DNA of 64,000 nt from CAWCUZ01 sp963798795. Its GTDB lineage: Bacteria; Acidobacteriota; Vicinamibacteria; Vicinamibacterales; SCN-69-37. The DNA lies in assembly GCA_963798795.1 (NCBI GenBank), contig CAWCUZ010000001.1, forward strand, positions 2,232,001 to 2,296,000. The letters run 5' to 3'. Made by a program: the position numbers and the translations under genes. Shown one piece after another: positions 9,601 through 18,400 of this stretch; within the stretch, counting starts at the first letter, position 1; the number at the start of each line of letters is the position of its first letter. The notes beneath the pieces are model-generated. The model was not told the DNA's origin. It was given only the letters and a program-made list of their open reading frames with translations, and searched no databases.

Positions 9601-12600
9601 CCGCTGGCCGCGCCGTTCCTGCTGCTGTGGGCGCTCTCGCCCGTCATCGCGCGACGGGCGAGTCTGCCGCGGGGCTTCGCCGGCGCCGCCCCGCTCTCCG
9701 ACATCGACGCCCGATCCCTGCGGCTCGTGGCCCGGCGCACCTGGCGCTTCTTCGAGACGTTCATCACGGCCGGGGATCACGCGCTGCCGCCGGACAACTT
9801 CCAGGAAGATCCCGCACCCGTGGTCGCCCACCGGACATCGCCCACGAACATCGGGCTCTACGTGCTGTCAGTCATCGCCGCCCGCGATTTCGGATGGTTG
9901 GGAACCCTCGACGCCGTGGATCGGCTCGAGGCCACGCTCGCGACCCTGAGCAGCCTCGAGCGGTTCCACGGCCACTTCTACAACTGGTACGACACGCGCG
10001 ACCTCCGTCCCCTGGAGCCGAAGTTCATCTCCGCGGTCGACAGCGGCAATCTCGCCGGGCACTTGATCGCGCTGGGCGCCGCCTGCCGCCAGATGGCGAC
10101 GGGGCCGCCGGTCGCGATCGACCGGCGCACCGGCGTCCAGGACGGCCTGCAGATCACGCGGGAGTCCCTGCAGCTGCTCACAGACGATCGGCGGACGCAC
10201 ACGGTGACCCGAACGCACCTGCACGGACGCCCTCGATGCCCTGTCCCGCGCCGTGGCCGAACTCGGCGCATCCGCCGAGGCAGCCGGCCTCGACGGGATG
10301 ATGGCCCACGCCGACACGGTCGTCGACATCGCGCGAACGTTGAGCGCCGAACGGGGCGACCCGGGCAGCGCCGATGTCCTGGATTGCGCCACCGCCGTGC
10401 GGACCTCGATCGACGGCCACCGGCGCGATCTCGATCGGTCGGTCTCAGACCCCAACGAGTCACGGCACGGAACGCTCGGTGCGCGCCTGGGTGCCCTGGC
10501 CGATCGGATTGAGTCGATCGTCGCGGCGATGGATTTCGGCCTGCTTTTCGACGCCGACCGCCAGCTCCTGTCGATCGGGTACCGGGTCGGTGACGGGACG
10601 CTCGATCCCAGTTGCTACGACCTGCTCGCGTCAGAGGCGCATCTGGCGAGTTTCGTGGCCATCGCCAAAGGGGACGTGCCGACTCCGACACTGGTTTCAC
10701 CTGGGGCGAATGGTGACGCCGGTACACGGCCGGGCAGCCCTGATCTCCTGGTCCGGATCGATGTTCGAGTACCTGATGCCGGCCCTGGTGATGCGGGTGC
10801 CTGCCGGGAGCCTCCTCGACGAGACGAGCCGGATCGTCGTGCGCCGGCAGGTGGAATACGGCGGGATGCGCGGCCTCCCGTGGGGCGTGTCGGAGTCGGC
10901 GTACAACGCCCGCAATCAGGAATTCACGTATCAGTACGAGAGCTTCGGCGTCCCCGGCCTCGGACTCAAGCGCGGACTCGGCGAGCGAGGTCGTGGTGGC
11001 GCCGTACGCGACGGCACTGGCCGCGATGATCGCGCCCCAGGCCGCGGTGCGCAACTTCGCGCGCCTGGCCGGCGCGGGCGGACGCGGTCGGTACGGCTGG
11101 TACGAGGCCCTGGACTACACGACCGACCCGCCTCCCTGAAGGCGAGACGGTCGCCGTCGTGCGCGCCTACATGGCGCACCACCAGGGCATGACGATCGTG
11201 GCGCTCGCCAACGTGCTGCGCGGCGGCGCCATGCGGGCCCGGTTTCACGCCGACCCGATGATCCAGGCGACCGAACTCCTGCTCCAGGAACGTATGACAC
11301 GCGACATGGACGCCGCCCGTCCACGACACGACGAGGTGCAGGCGGCCGCCCATGTTCGCGAACTCGTGCCGCCCGACGCCTCGCCGCTTCCAGTCGCCTC
11401 ACCAGCCCGCGGCACGGACACAACTGCTGTCCAATGGACGGTACGCCGTGATGATGACGTCGGCGGGGTCGGGATACAGCCGCTGGGGCGATCTCGCCGT
11501 GACCCGCTGGCGCGAAGACCCGACGTGCGACTGCTGGGGCTCGTACATCTTCCTTCGCGACGCCGACCGCGGCACGGTGTGGTCGGCGGGCTACCAGCCC
11601 AGCGGCGTGGAGCCCGATCGGTACGAGGCGACGTTCCTCGAGGATCACGTCGACATCGTCAGGCGCGACGGCACGATCACCACCCGCCTGGAAGTGATCG
11701 TGTCGCCCGAGGATGATGCCGAGGCCCGCCGGGTCACGATTTCCAACGAGGGCCGCCGGACCCGAGAGATCGAAGTGACGTCGTACGCCGAGGTCGTCCT
11801 GGCGACGGGCGCGGCCGACGGGGCCCATCCGGCCTTCTCCAATCTGTTCGTGCAGACGGAGTTCGTCGCCGACATCGGCGCCCTGCTGGCCACCCGCCGC
11901 CGCCGTTCCCCCGACGAGCCGACGGTCTGGGCGGCGCACCTGGCGGTCGTCGACGGCGAGGCGGTGGGCAGCGGGCAATTCGAGACCGACCGGGCACGCT
12001 TTCTAGGACGGGGACGCGGCATTCACGCGCCCATTTCGGTCATCGACGGCCGGCCGCTGTCCAACACGGCCGGCGCTGTGCTCGACCCGGTGTTCAGCCT
12101 TCGGCGCCGCATCAGGCTGGCGCCGGGTGCCGCGGCGCACATCACGTTCTGGACCCTCATCGCCGCTTCGCGTCGTGACGTGCTCGGCATGGCCGACAAG
12201 CATCACGACTCCGCCGCGTTCGAGCGCGCCCGGACCCTGGCCTGGACCCTGGCGCAGGTCCAGCTCTTCCATCTCGGGATCGGCCCGGACGAAGCCGGTC
12301 TGTTCCAGCGCCTCGCCAGCCACGTGCTCTATGCCAGCCCGGCGCTCCGCCCCTCGTCCGAGGTCCTCGCCCGCAGCGCGGGCGGCCCGCCCGCGCTGTG
12401 GGCGCACGGCATCTCGGGCGACGTGCCGATCGTCGTGTGCCGGATCGATGACATCGCCGATGTCCACATCGTCCGCCAGTTGCTCCAGGCGCACGAGTAC
12501 TGGCGGATGAAGCAGTTGCCGGTGGATCTCGTGATCGTGAACGAACACGCCCCGTCCTACGCGCAGGATCTCCAGGCGGCGTTGGAGGCGATGGTTCGCG

Positions 12601-15357
12601 CCGCGCAGTCGCGGCGCCCGGCCGGAAGCGCGACGGCGCAAGGAGCCGTGTTCGTCCTGCGGGCTGATCTGGTCTCGCTCGAGACGCGGACGCTGCTCCA
12701 GAGCGCCGCCCGGGCGGTTCTTTTCAGCCGCCGCGGAACCCTCTTCGAGCAGGTGCGACGGGTTGAGGAGCAGGTGCGACGGGTTGAGGAATCGGCGCCC
12801 GCACCAGGACCGAGGCCCTCTGGTCGCTCGGGCGCGCCGGCCGGGCCGTCACCCGGCTTGGTGCGCCCCGACCTCGAGTTCTTCAATGGTCTCGGCGGTT
12901 TTGCGGCCGGAGGCCGCGAATACACGACCATCCTGGGCAGGAGCAGTGGACGCCCGCCCCTGGATCAACGTCATCGCCAATCCGTCGTTCGGCTTCCAGA
13001 CCTCGGCCGAGGGTGGGGGGTACACCTGGGCCATCAACAGCCAGCAGCACCAGCTGACACCTTGGTCGAACGATCCGGTGAGCGACCGGCCCGGCGAGGT
13101 GCTCTACGTCCGCGACGAAGACGACGGCGCGCTGTGGACGCCGACGGCGCTGCCGATTCGCGAGGACGCGGTCCCCTATGTCGTCGAGCCATGGCCAGGG
13201 CTACAGCCGGTTCGAGCACGCCTCGCACGGCATCGCACTCGACACTTCTGCAGTACGTGCCGTCAGACGACCCGGTCAAGATCTCCCGGCTGACGATCAC
13301 GAATCAATCGGGCCGGTCGCGCCGCCTGTCGATCACCGCGTACGTCGAGTGGGTGCTGGGTCCGTCGCGGGCCGGATCGGCGCCGTTCGTCGTGACCGAG
13401 ATCGATCCCGAGACCCGCACCATGCTCGCGCGCAACCACTGGAGTACCGGATTCGAGGGCCGGGTGGCGTTCGCCGACCTCGGCGGCCGCCAGACTGTCG
13501 TGGACGGGCGACCGGAAGGAGTTCCTGGGCGACCACGGGGCGCTGGATTCGCCTGCCGCGCTGGCTCACGGCGCGCCGCTCACCAATCGGGTCGGTGGCG
13601 GCCTCGATCCCTGCGGCGCCCTCCAGACGAAGCTGGAGCTCGCGCCGGGCGGCGTGGTGGAGATCGTGTTCCTGCTCGGTGAGGCCGCGACGAAGGCGGA
13701 GGCTCTGTCGCTGGTCGCGCGCTACCGGACCGCCGATCTCGACGCGGTCTTCGGCGCCGTGACTCGCGTGTGGCAGGACGTGCTCGGTACGGTTCAGGTC
13801 AAGACACCCGACCGCGCCATGGACATCCTGCTCAACGGCTGGCTGCTCTACCAGACCCTCGCCTGCCGCGTGTGGGCGCGAGCCGGGTTCTATCAGGCCA
13901 GCGGTGCGTACGGCTTTCGCGACCAGCTCCAGGACGTCATGGCGCTCAGCGTGTCGATGCCCCAGGTCACACGCGCGCACCTGCTGCGCGCGGCCGCGCG
14001 GCAGTTCGTCGAAGGCGACGTCCAGCATTGGTGGCTTCCCCCGCTCGGCCAGGGCGTTCGCACCCGGATCTCCGACGACCGGCTCTGGCTGCCATACGTC
14101 ACCGCTCAGTACATCGAGGTGACCGGCGACGCGGAGCATTCTCGACGAAACGGTCCCGTTCCTCGACGGCCCGCTGCTCGAGGCCGACGAGCACGAGTCA
14201 TACTTTCAGCCGACACCATCCCACGACCAGGGCACGCTCTTCGAGCACTGCGCGCGTGCCCTCGATTCCAGCCTGTCGGCCGGCAGCCACGGCCTGCCCC
14301 TGATCGGCACCGGAGACTGGAACGACGGCCTGAACCGTGTCGGCGCGGGCGGCACGGGCGAGAGCATCTGGCTCGGCTGGTTCCTGCATGCCACCCTGTC
14401 GGCGTTCGCGCCGCTGGCGGACTCGCCGCGGCGAGGACGCCCGCGCGGCCGCCTGGCGGCAGCGCGCCGCCGCGCTGGGCCCGGCGCTCGAGCGCGACGG
14501 CTGGGACGGCGGCTGGTACCGCCGGGCCTATTTCGACGATGGCACGCCGCTCGGCGGCCGCGTCGAACGCGGAGTGCCGGCATCGACTCGATCGCGCAGT
14601 CGTGGGGCGTCCTCTCCGGCGCCGCGGATCCCGATCGCGCGGCGACGGCCATGGCGGAAGTGCGACCGGCAGCTCGTCCTCCGCGATGACCGGCTGGTCC
14701 TGCTCCTCACGCCGCCCTTCGACCGCATGACCCCTCGACCCTGGATACATCAAGGGCTATCCGCCCGGCATTCGCGAGAACGGCGGCCAGTACACGCACG
14801 GCGCTCTCTGGTCGGTGATCGCCTTTGCCATGCTCGGCGACGGCGACAAGGCCATGCGAGCTGTTTTCGATGCTTGAACCCCATCCATCGCGCCAGCACC
14901 CGTGCCGACATCCATCGGTACAAGGTCGAGCCCTACGTGGCGTGCGCCGACGTGTACGCGGAGCCGGCCCACGTCGGACGCGGCGGCTGGACCTGGTACA
15001 CCGGGTCGGCGGGATGGATGTATCGGGCCGGGCTCGAGTGGATTCTCGGCTTTCGCCTGCGGGGCGCCACGCTCGTCGATCGATCCCGCAGTGCCGAAAT
15101 CGTGGCCCGGCTTCGAGATCGCCTTCCAGTACCGTTCGGCGCGGTACGAGATCGCGGTTGAGAATCCGCACGGCGTCAGCCGCGGCGTCTCGCAGGTCAT
15201 CGTCGACGGCGAGGCGCTGCCGCCGCCCTGCACGCAGATCGCCCTGGCCGATGACGCGGCCACGCACCACGTGCGGGTAATCCTGGGAGACGCCGCGGCC
15301 GACCCGGGTGCGCCCAACCCGGGTCGACGAGCCGCACGGGCGTCGTCGCGGCCCTGA
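6689..15357 (+). pseudogene. Cyclic beta-glucan synthase-like GT84/GH94 protein, many frameshifts
   Basis: This is a very large NdvB/ChvB-type protein, nominally about 2,890 residues. The first frame (6689 to about 8893) has the N-terminal helical region, membrane helices (VGYVGAIAFITLFILALPLL) and the glycosyltransferase core YVITLDADTRLPRGTARRLV. Later frames give more helices (LFLALVAGWTLPLPAAALW, AHQAWLMADAIARTLF), the glycoamylase-like segment FHGHFYNWYDTRDL, GH94 carbohydrate-binding blocks, and the phosphorylase catalytic GTGDWNDGLNRVG near 14310. The reading frame changes at least 17 times (near 8893, 9325, 9370, 9503, 10223, 10690, 10978, 11125, 11380, 12940, 13185, 13245, 13510, 14140, 14430 and several more to 15095), with almost no stop codons inside coding segments. 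Whether it is sequencing error or recent decay is unresolved. Confidence 0.82.
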
Positions 15358-15401
15358 GATTCGTCGCGCAGGACGACTTTGAGCCGTGAGAGGACCGCGA
15401 C

Positions 15402-15424
15402 GCGCTGTTCCTTACTGCACAGAC
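15402..15424. promoter_or_regulatory. Shared 23-nt motif, copy 1
   Basis: The core GCTGTTCCTTACTGCACAGA occurs about 40 nt upstream of the small membrane protein gene at 15465. It recurs with two mismatches at 18246-18268, upstream of another small membrane protein gene. The ends (TGT ... ACA) form a weak dyad. With two Crp/Fnr regulators encoded between the copies, it may be an operator or promoter element. This is inference from two copies only. Confidence 0.35.
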
Positions 15425-15464
15425 AGGCCCGCCGCCAGCAGCTAGGCTGTCTGAAGAGGACACC

Positions 15465-15615
15465 ATGCTCCAGACTCTCGCGGGTACTGCTCGTCGTCGT
15501 GTGGCTGCTCGGAATGGTCAGCTCCTACACGATGGGCGGGTTCGTTCACGTTCTGCTCGTCCTGGCGATCGTGCTGGTGCTGGTTCGCCTGATACAGGGC
15601 CGGCGCCTCGCCTGA
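15465..15615 (+). CDS. lmo0937-family small membrane protein (apparent frameshift near start)
   Basis: A short hydrophobic protein of about 50 residues. The core LLVVVWLLGMVSSYTMGGFVHVLLVLAIVLVLVRLIQGRR is typical of the lmo0937/DUF5670 family, with two membrane helices separated by a YTMGG turn. The plausible ATG at 15465 (preceded by GAGGAC) is one base out of frame with this core, so an indel near 15470-15480 is likely. Family members often sit among stress-response genes, and the Crp/Fnr gene downstream fits that. The function is unknown. Confidence 0.6.
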
Positions 15616-15643
15616 ATCGGGTCGCGTCCCCACGGAGGTCCGC

Positions 15644-15931
15644 ATGTCCCTCGGTCGGTCTCAGATCATCTTCTTCGTCACCAGCTGGTGCCTGGCTGCG
15701 GCCGTGCTGTTTGGCGTTCGTCTGGCCCTGGGTCTGCCGCCGTCGCTGGCGGGCGGTATCGCGATTGTCCTGCTCGGCTGCGTGCCAGCGGTCGTGCTCA
15801 TGAAGGTGTTCCGCGGCGCGCCGCCACAATCCATCGCCCAGGTGCTGTACGACGCGGAGCGAGTCGCCGGCCCGGCCGCCGGGATCGCGCCCGGCCCAGC
15901 CGATCGTGGAGACGGCACGCCTGTGGCCTGA
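15644..15931 (+). CDS. Hypothetical small membrane protein
   Basis: A 95-residue protein with strong initiation signals: GGAGG 5-9 nt before ATG 15644. Two hydrophobic segments are visible, IIFFVTSWCLAAAVLFGVRL and LAGGIAIVLLGCVPAVVLMK. A short tail follows with a possible amphipathic stretch (SIAQVLYDAERVAG). I do not recognise a family. It lies 28 nt after the preceding small membrane protein in the same direction and may share its transcript. Confidence 0.55.
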   Translation: MSLGRSQIIFFVTSWCLAAAVLFGVRLALGLPPSLAGGIAIVLLGCVPAVVLMKVFRGAPPQSIAQVLYDAERVAGPAAGIAPGPADRGDGTPVA

Positions 15932-16086
15932 GTCCCGAGGCATGACCCGCAGCGGCTCGGCCGGACGGCTCACGCGGCCCGACACGCGCCGTGCTGGTCG
16001 CGCTCGCCGGCGTGCAGACGAACCAGCTCCGGCCGCTGTCCTCTTGTGAACACGTTGGTGACTTGTGCACGTGTCATGCTGGCCGC

Positions 16087-16767
16087 ATGGCATCCGGAGC
16101 AGGTCGCGGAAGGAAGCACGCCGCGGTTCCGGCATTCGACCCGCAGGACTTTCTCGACTCGAGCGCTGCGAACACTCTCGCGACGTTTCACCGTGGAGGG
16201 ACCATCTTCACGCAGGGAGACCCGAGCGAGGATGTGTTCTACATTCAATCGGGTGGCGTGAAGCTGTCGGTCCTGTCGAAACTCGGTCGAGAGGCCGTGG
16301 TGGGAATGCTCGGCCCCGGCGATTTCTTCGGCGAGGGGTGTCTGGCGGGTCAGCCGCTCCGGATGGGGACCGCCACGGCCATCGGCCCCAGCGTGATTCT
16401 GCTCATTCACAAGGACGAGATGGTCCGGCTGCTGCACAAGCAGCGTGCGATGTCCGACCGGTTCATCGCCCACATGTTGTCGCGCAACATCCGGATCGAA
16501 GAGAACCTGGTCGATCAGCTCTTCAATTCGAGCGAGAAGCGGCTGGCGCGCGCGCTCCTGCTGCTGGCGCGCTACGGCACGGACCACAAGTCCATCCAGG
16601 CCGTGCCGAAGATTTCACAGGACGTCCTGGCCGAGATGATTGGCACGACCCGATCGCGCGTCAACTTCTTCATGAACAAGTTCAGGAAGCTCGGCTTCAT
16701 CGAATACAACGGTCAGCTCCCGCTCACGATCCACAGTTCGCTCCTGAGCGTCGTGCTGCACGACTGA
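16087..16767 (+). CDS. Crp/Fnr-family transcription regulator
   Basis: A 226-residue regulator. Residues about 20-130 form a cyclic-nucleotide-binding-type beta-roll (FTQGDPSEDVFYIQSGGVKL, GMLGPGDFFGEGCLAGQ). A long dimer helix follows, then a C-terminal winged helix with recognition segment DVLAEMIGTTRSRVNFFMNK. No N-terminal cysteine cluster is present, so it is not an iron-sulphur FNR. The beta-roll is not obviously of the cAMP-binding type. It shares most of its sequence with the convergent regulator at 17135-17794. ATG at 16087 is chosen over upstream in-frame starts because the beta-roll then begins at the usual distance. The targets are unknown; the nearby 23-nt motif is a candidate. 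Confidence 0.9.
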   Translation: MASGAGRGRKHAAVPAFDPQDFLDSSAANTLATFHRGGTIFTQGDPSEDVFYIQSGGVKLSVLSKLGREAVVGMLGPGDFFGEGCLAGQPLRMGTATAIGPSVILLIHKDEMVRLLHKQRAMSDRFIAHMLSRNIRIEENLVDQLFNSSEKRLARALLLLARYGTDHKSIQAVPKISQDVLAEMIGTTRSRVNFFMNKFRKLGFIEYNGQLPLTIHSSLLSVVLHD

Positions 16768-16775
16768 GGTAGCCC

Positions 16776-16976
16776 ATGAAACCCATCGCATGGGCCGGTA
16801 TCGTTCTGCTCGTGCTAGGCGTGGCGGCGCTCGCCTATCAACGTATCTCCTACACGGCTCGCGACACGGTCATGGACATCGGGCCCATGCACGCGACGGC
16901 GGATCGACAGCACACGCTGTCGCTGCCGCCGGTGCTCGGGAACACCGCTTCCCTCCCGGTCCGGGTATCGTGTTGA
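16776..16976 (+). CDS. DUF3185-like small membrane protein (C-terminus frameshifted)
   Basis: A short protein starting at ATG 16776, 8 nt after the regulator stop. MKPIAWAGIVLLVLGVAALAYQ is a single helix. It is followed by ISYTARDTVMDIGPMHATAD and LSLPPVLG, a pattern I recognise from a widespread family of about 70 residues that ends with a second glycine-rich helix (GGIVLL-like). Here that helix is replaced by TASLPVRVSC, while another frame reads GIVL, so an indel near 16940-16960 is likely. The function is unknown. It is often seen with stress-related membrane proteins. Confidence 0.5.
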   Translation: MKPIAWAGIVLLVLGVAALAYQRISYTARDTVMDIGPMHATADRQHTLSLPPVLGNTASLPVRVSC

Positions 16977-17134
16977 CAGGAGCACAAGACATGGACGCGT
17001 ACACACACGATTCTCAGCATCATCGGAACTACCGTCAAGACCGCTCAGGCCGCTCAGCCCGGCAAACCCACCGACGCCGACCGGCCGGTCGCCACGCCAC
17101 GCGCGGTCTGATCCGGCTCAGATGACGGTCGCCA

Positions 17135-17794
17135 CTAGTCGTGCAGGATGACGGTGAGCAGCGAGTTGTTGACCTTGAGCCCGTCCGTGTAGTCGATGAA
17201 GCCCAGGCGCTGGAACTTCTTCATGAAGAAATTCACGCGCGATCGGGTGGTGCCGACCATCTCCGCCAGCGTCTCCTGGGAAACGCGCGGAACGGGCCGC
17301 ACGGGCTTTTCCGCGTTCCCGTACCGCGCCAGGAGCAGGATCGCCCGGGCCAACCGCTTCTCGCTGGAATTGAAGAGCTGATCGACCAGATCCTCTTCGA
17401 TCCGGATGTTGCGCGCCAGCATGTGCGCGATGAATCGGTCCGACAGCGCATGCTCCTCGTGCAGGAGGCGCCCCATCTGATCCTTGGGCACGGCCAGGAT
17501 GATGCTGGACGCCGTCGCGGTGGCGCTCCCCATGCGGACGTGCTGGCCCGCCAGGCATCCCTCGCCAAAAAACTCGCCGGGGCCCAGCATCGCCACGACG
17601 GCCTGTCGGCCCGCCTTCGACAGCACCGAGAGCTTCACGCCGCCCGTCTGGATGTACAGCACTTCGTCCGCCGGGTCCCCCTGGGTGAAGATGACCTCGG
17701 CCCGCCGATACTCCACGACCTTCCTGCCGATCCCAGCCGAGTCCAGAAAGGCCTTGGCGTCGAATGTGGTCTCTGGACCCGGTTTCGAGCCCAT
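17135..17794 (-). CDS. Crp/Fnr-family transcription regulator, paralogue
   Basis: A 219-residue paralogue of the regulator at 16087-16767, transcribed towards it. The sensor domain (FTQGDPADEVLYIQTGGVKL, AMLGPGEFFGEGCLAGQHVR), dimer helix (RNIRIEEDLVDQLFNSSEKR) and DNA-binding helix (TLAEMVGTTRSRVNFFMKKF) are nearly the same. The recognition helix TRSRVNFFM is identical, so both may bind the same sites. ATG at 17794 (MGSKPGPE) is preferred; 17809 is an in-frame alternative. The N-termini differ, which could separate their signals. Confidence 0.9.
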   Translation of the reverse strand: MGSKPGPETTFDAKAFLDSAGIGRKVVEYRRAEVIFTQGDPADEVLYIQTGGVKLSVLSKAGRQAVVAMLGPGEFFGEGCLAGQHVRMGSATATASSIILAVPKDQMGRLLHEEHALSDRFIAHMLARNIRIEEDLVDQLFNSSEKRLARAILLLARYGNAEKPVRPVPRVSQETLAEMVGTTRSRVNFFMKKFQRLGFIDYTDGLKVNNSLLTVILHD

Positions 17795-17921
17795 GCCTCC
17801 GCCTCGCACGTCTGGCGATTATCCCATGTCAGATTGGCGCCCCGCGCAGACGAAGGCCCGACAGCCCCCACAGGACGCGACGCGGCGCGCCCACGCGGTG
17901 ATCCACATCATGGGTCGCGCG

Positions 17922-18200
17922 CTACGCGCGTGACGTGGCGCGACGGGCCAGGTCGTTCACCGAGTCGGCCGCTACGGGGTCGCGTCCGCCCCGATCACGG
18001 CTGTCCCCCTGAACACGCTCGGTTCGTTGGTGCACCACAAGGGCACAGCCCGAAATCACGAACGCCGGAATGGCCACCAGGCCGACGACAACGAGCACGA
18101 GGCTCTCCAGTGCTCCTACAGGCGGGACCGTGAGGGCGACAAGGCCGAAGAGCAGGATCCAGCCGGGTACCAGCACGTCGCGAATGACTCGCGTGAACAT
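17922..18200 (-). CDS. Hypothetical small membrane protein
   Basis: About 92 residues from ATG 18200. Two hydrophobic helices, DVLVPGWILLFGLVALTVPP and SLVLVVVGLVAIPAFVISGC, are followed by a charged, probably disordered tail (RTERVQGDSRDRGGRD). I do not recognise the family. The second copy of the 23-nt motif lies 46 nt upstream of this start, which links it to the other small membrane genes of this module. Confidence 0.45.
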   Translation of the reverse strand: MFTRVIRDVLVPGWILLFGLVALTVPPVGALESLVLVVVGLVAIPAFVISGCALVVHQRTERVQGDSRDRGGRDPVAADSVNDLARRATSRA

Positions 18201-18245
18201 GACCACATGCACCTGACCTGCCACGGTAACGCCATTGCGAACCGA

Positions 18246-18268
18246 GCGCTGTTCCGTAGTGCACAGAC
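18246..18268. promoter_or_regulatory. Shared 23-nt motif, copy 2
   Basis: The core GCTGTTCCGTAGTGCACAGA matches 21 of 23 positions at 15402-15424. It lies upstream of the minus-strand small membrane gene starting at 18200, in the opposite orientation relative to its gene compared with copy 1. That would suit a near-palindromic operator. This is inference only. Confidence 0.35.
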
Positions 18269-18400
18269 GGACGGGAATCAGCCGCTCCTCGCCGAAATGC
18301 TCAAGGCGGTGATTCGTCGCCCCTCCGGCGAGGGGACATCCCCAACAGCAGCACGCCTGCCGCCGCCGAAACAGCCGGTGTCATCGCCCATGTCGACGTG

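Noticed and set aside
15402..18268. Insertion-sequence ends formed by the two 23-nt copies
   Set aside because: No transposase lies between them. The interior has intact regulators and small membrane genes, and no target duplication is visible.
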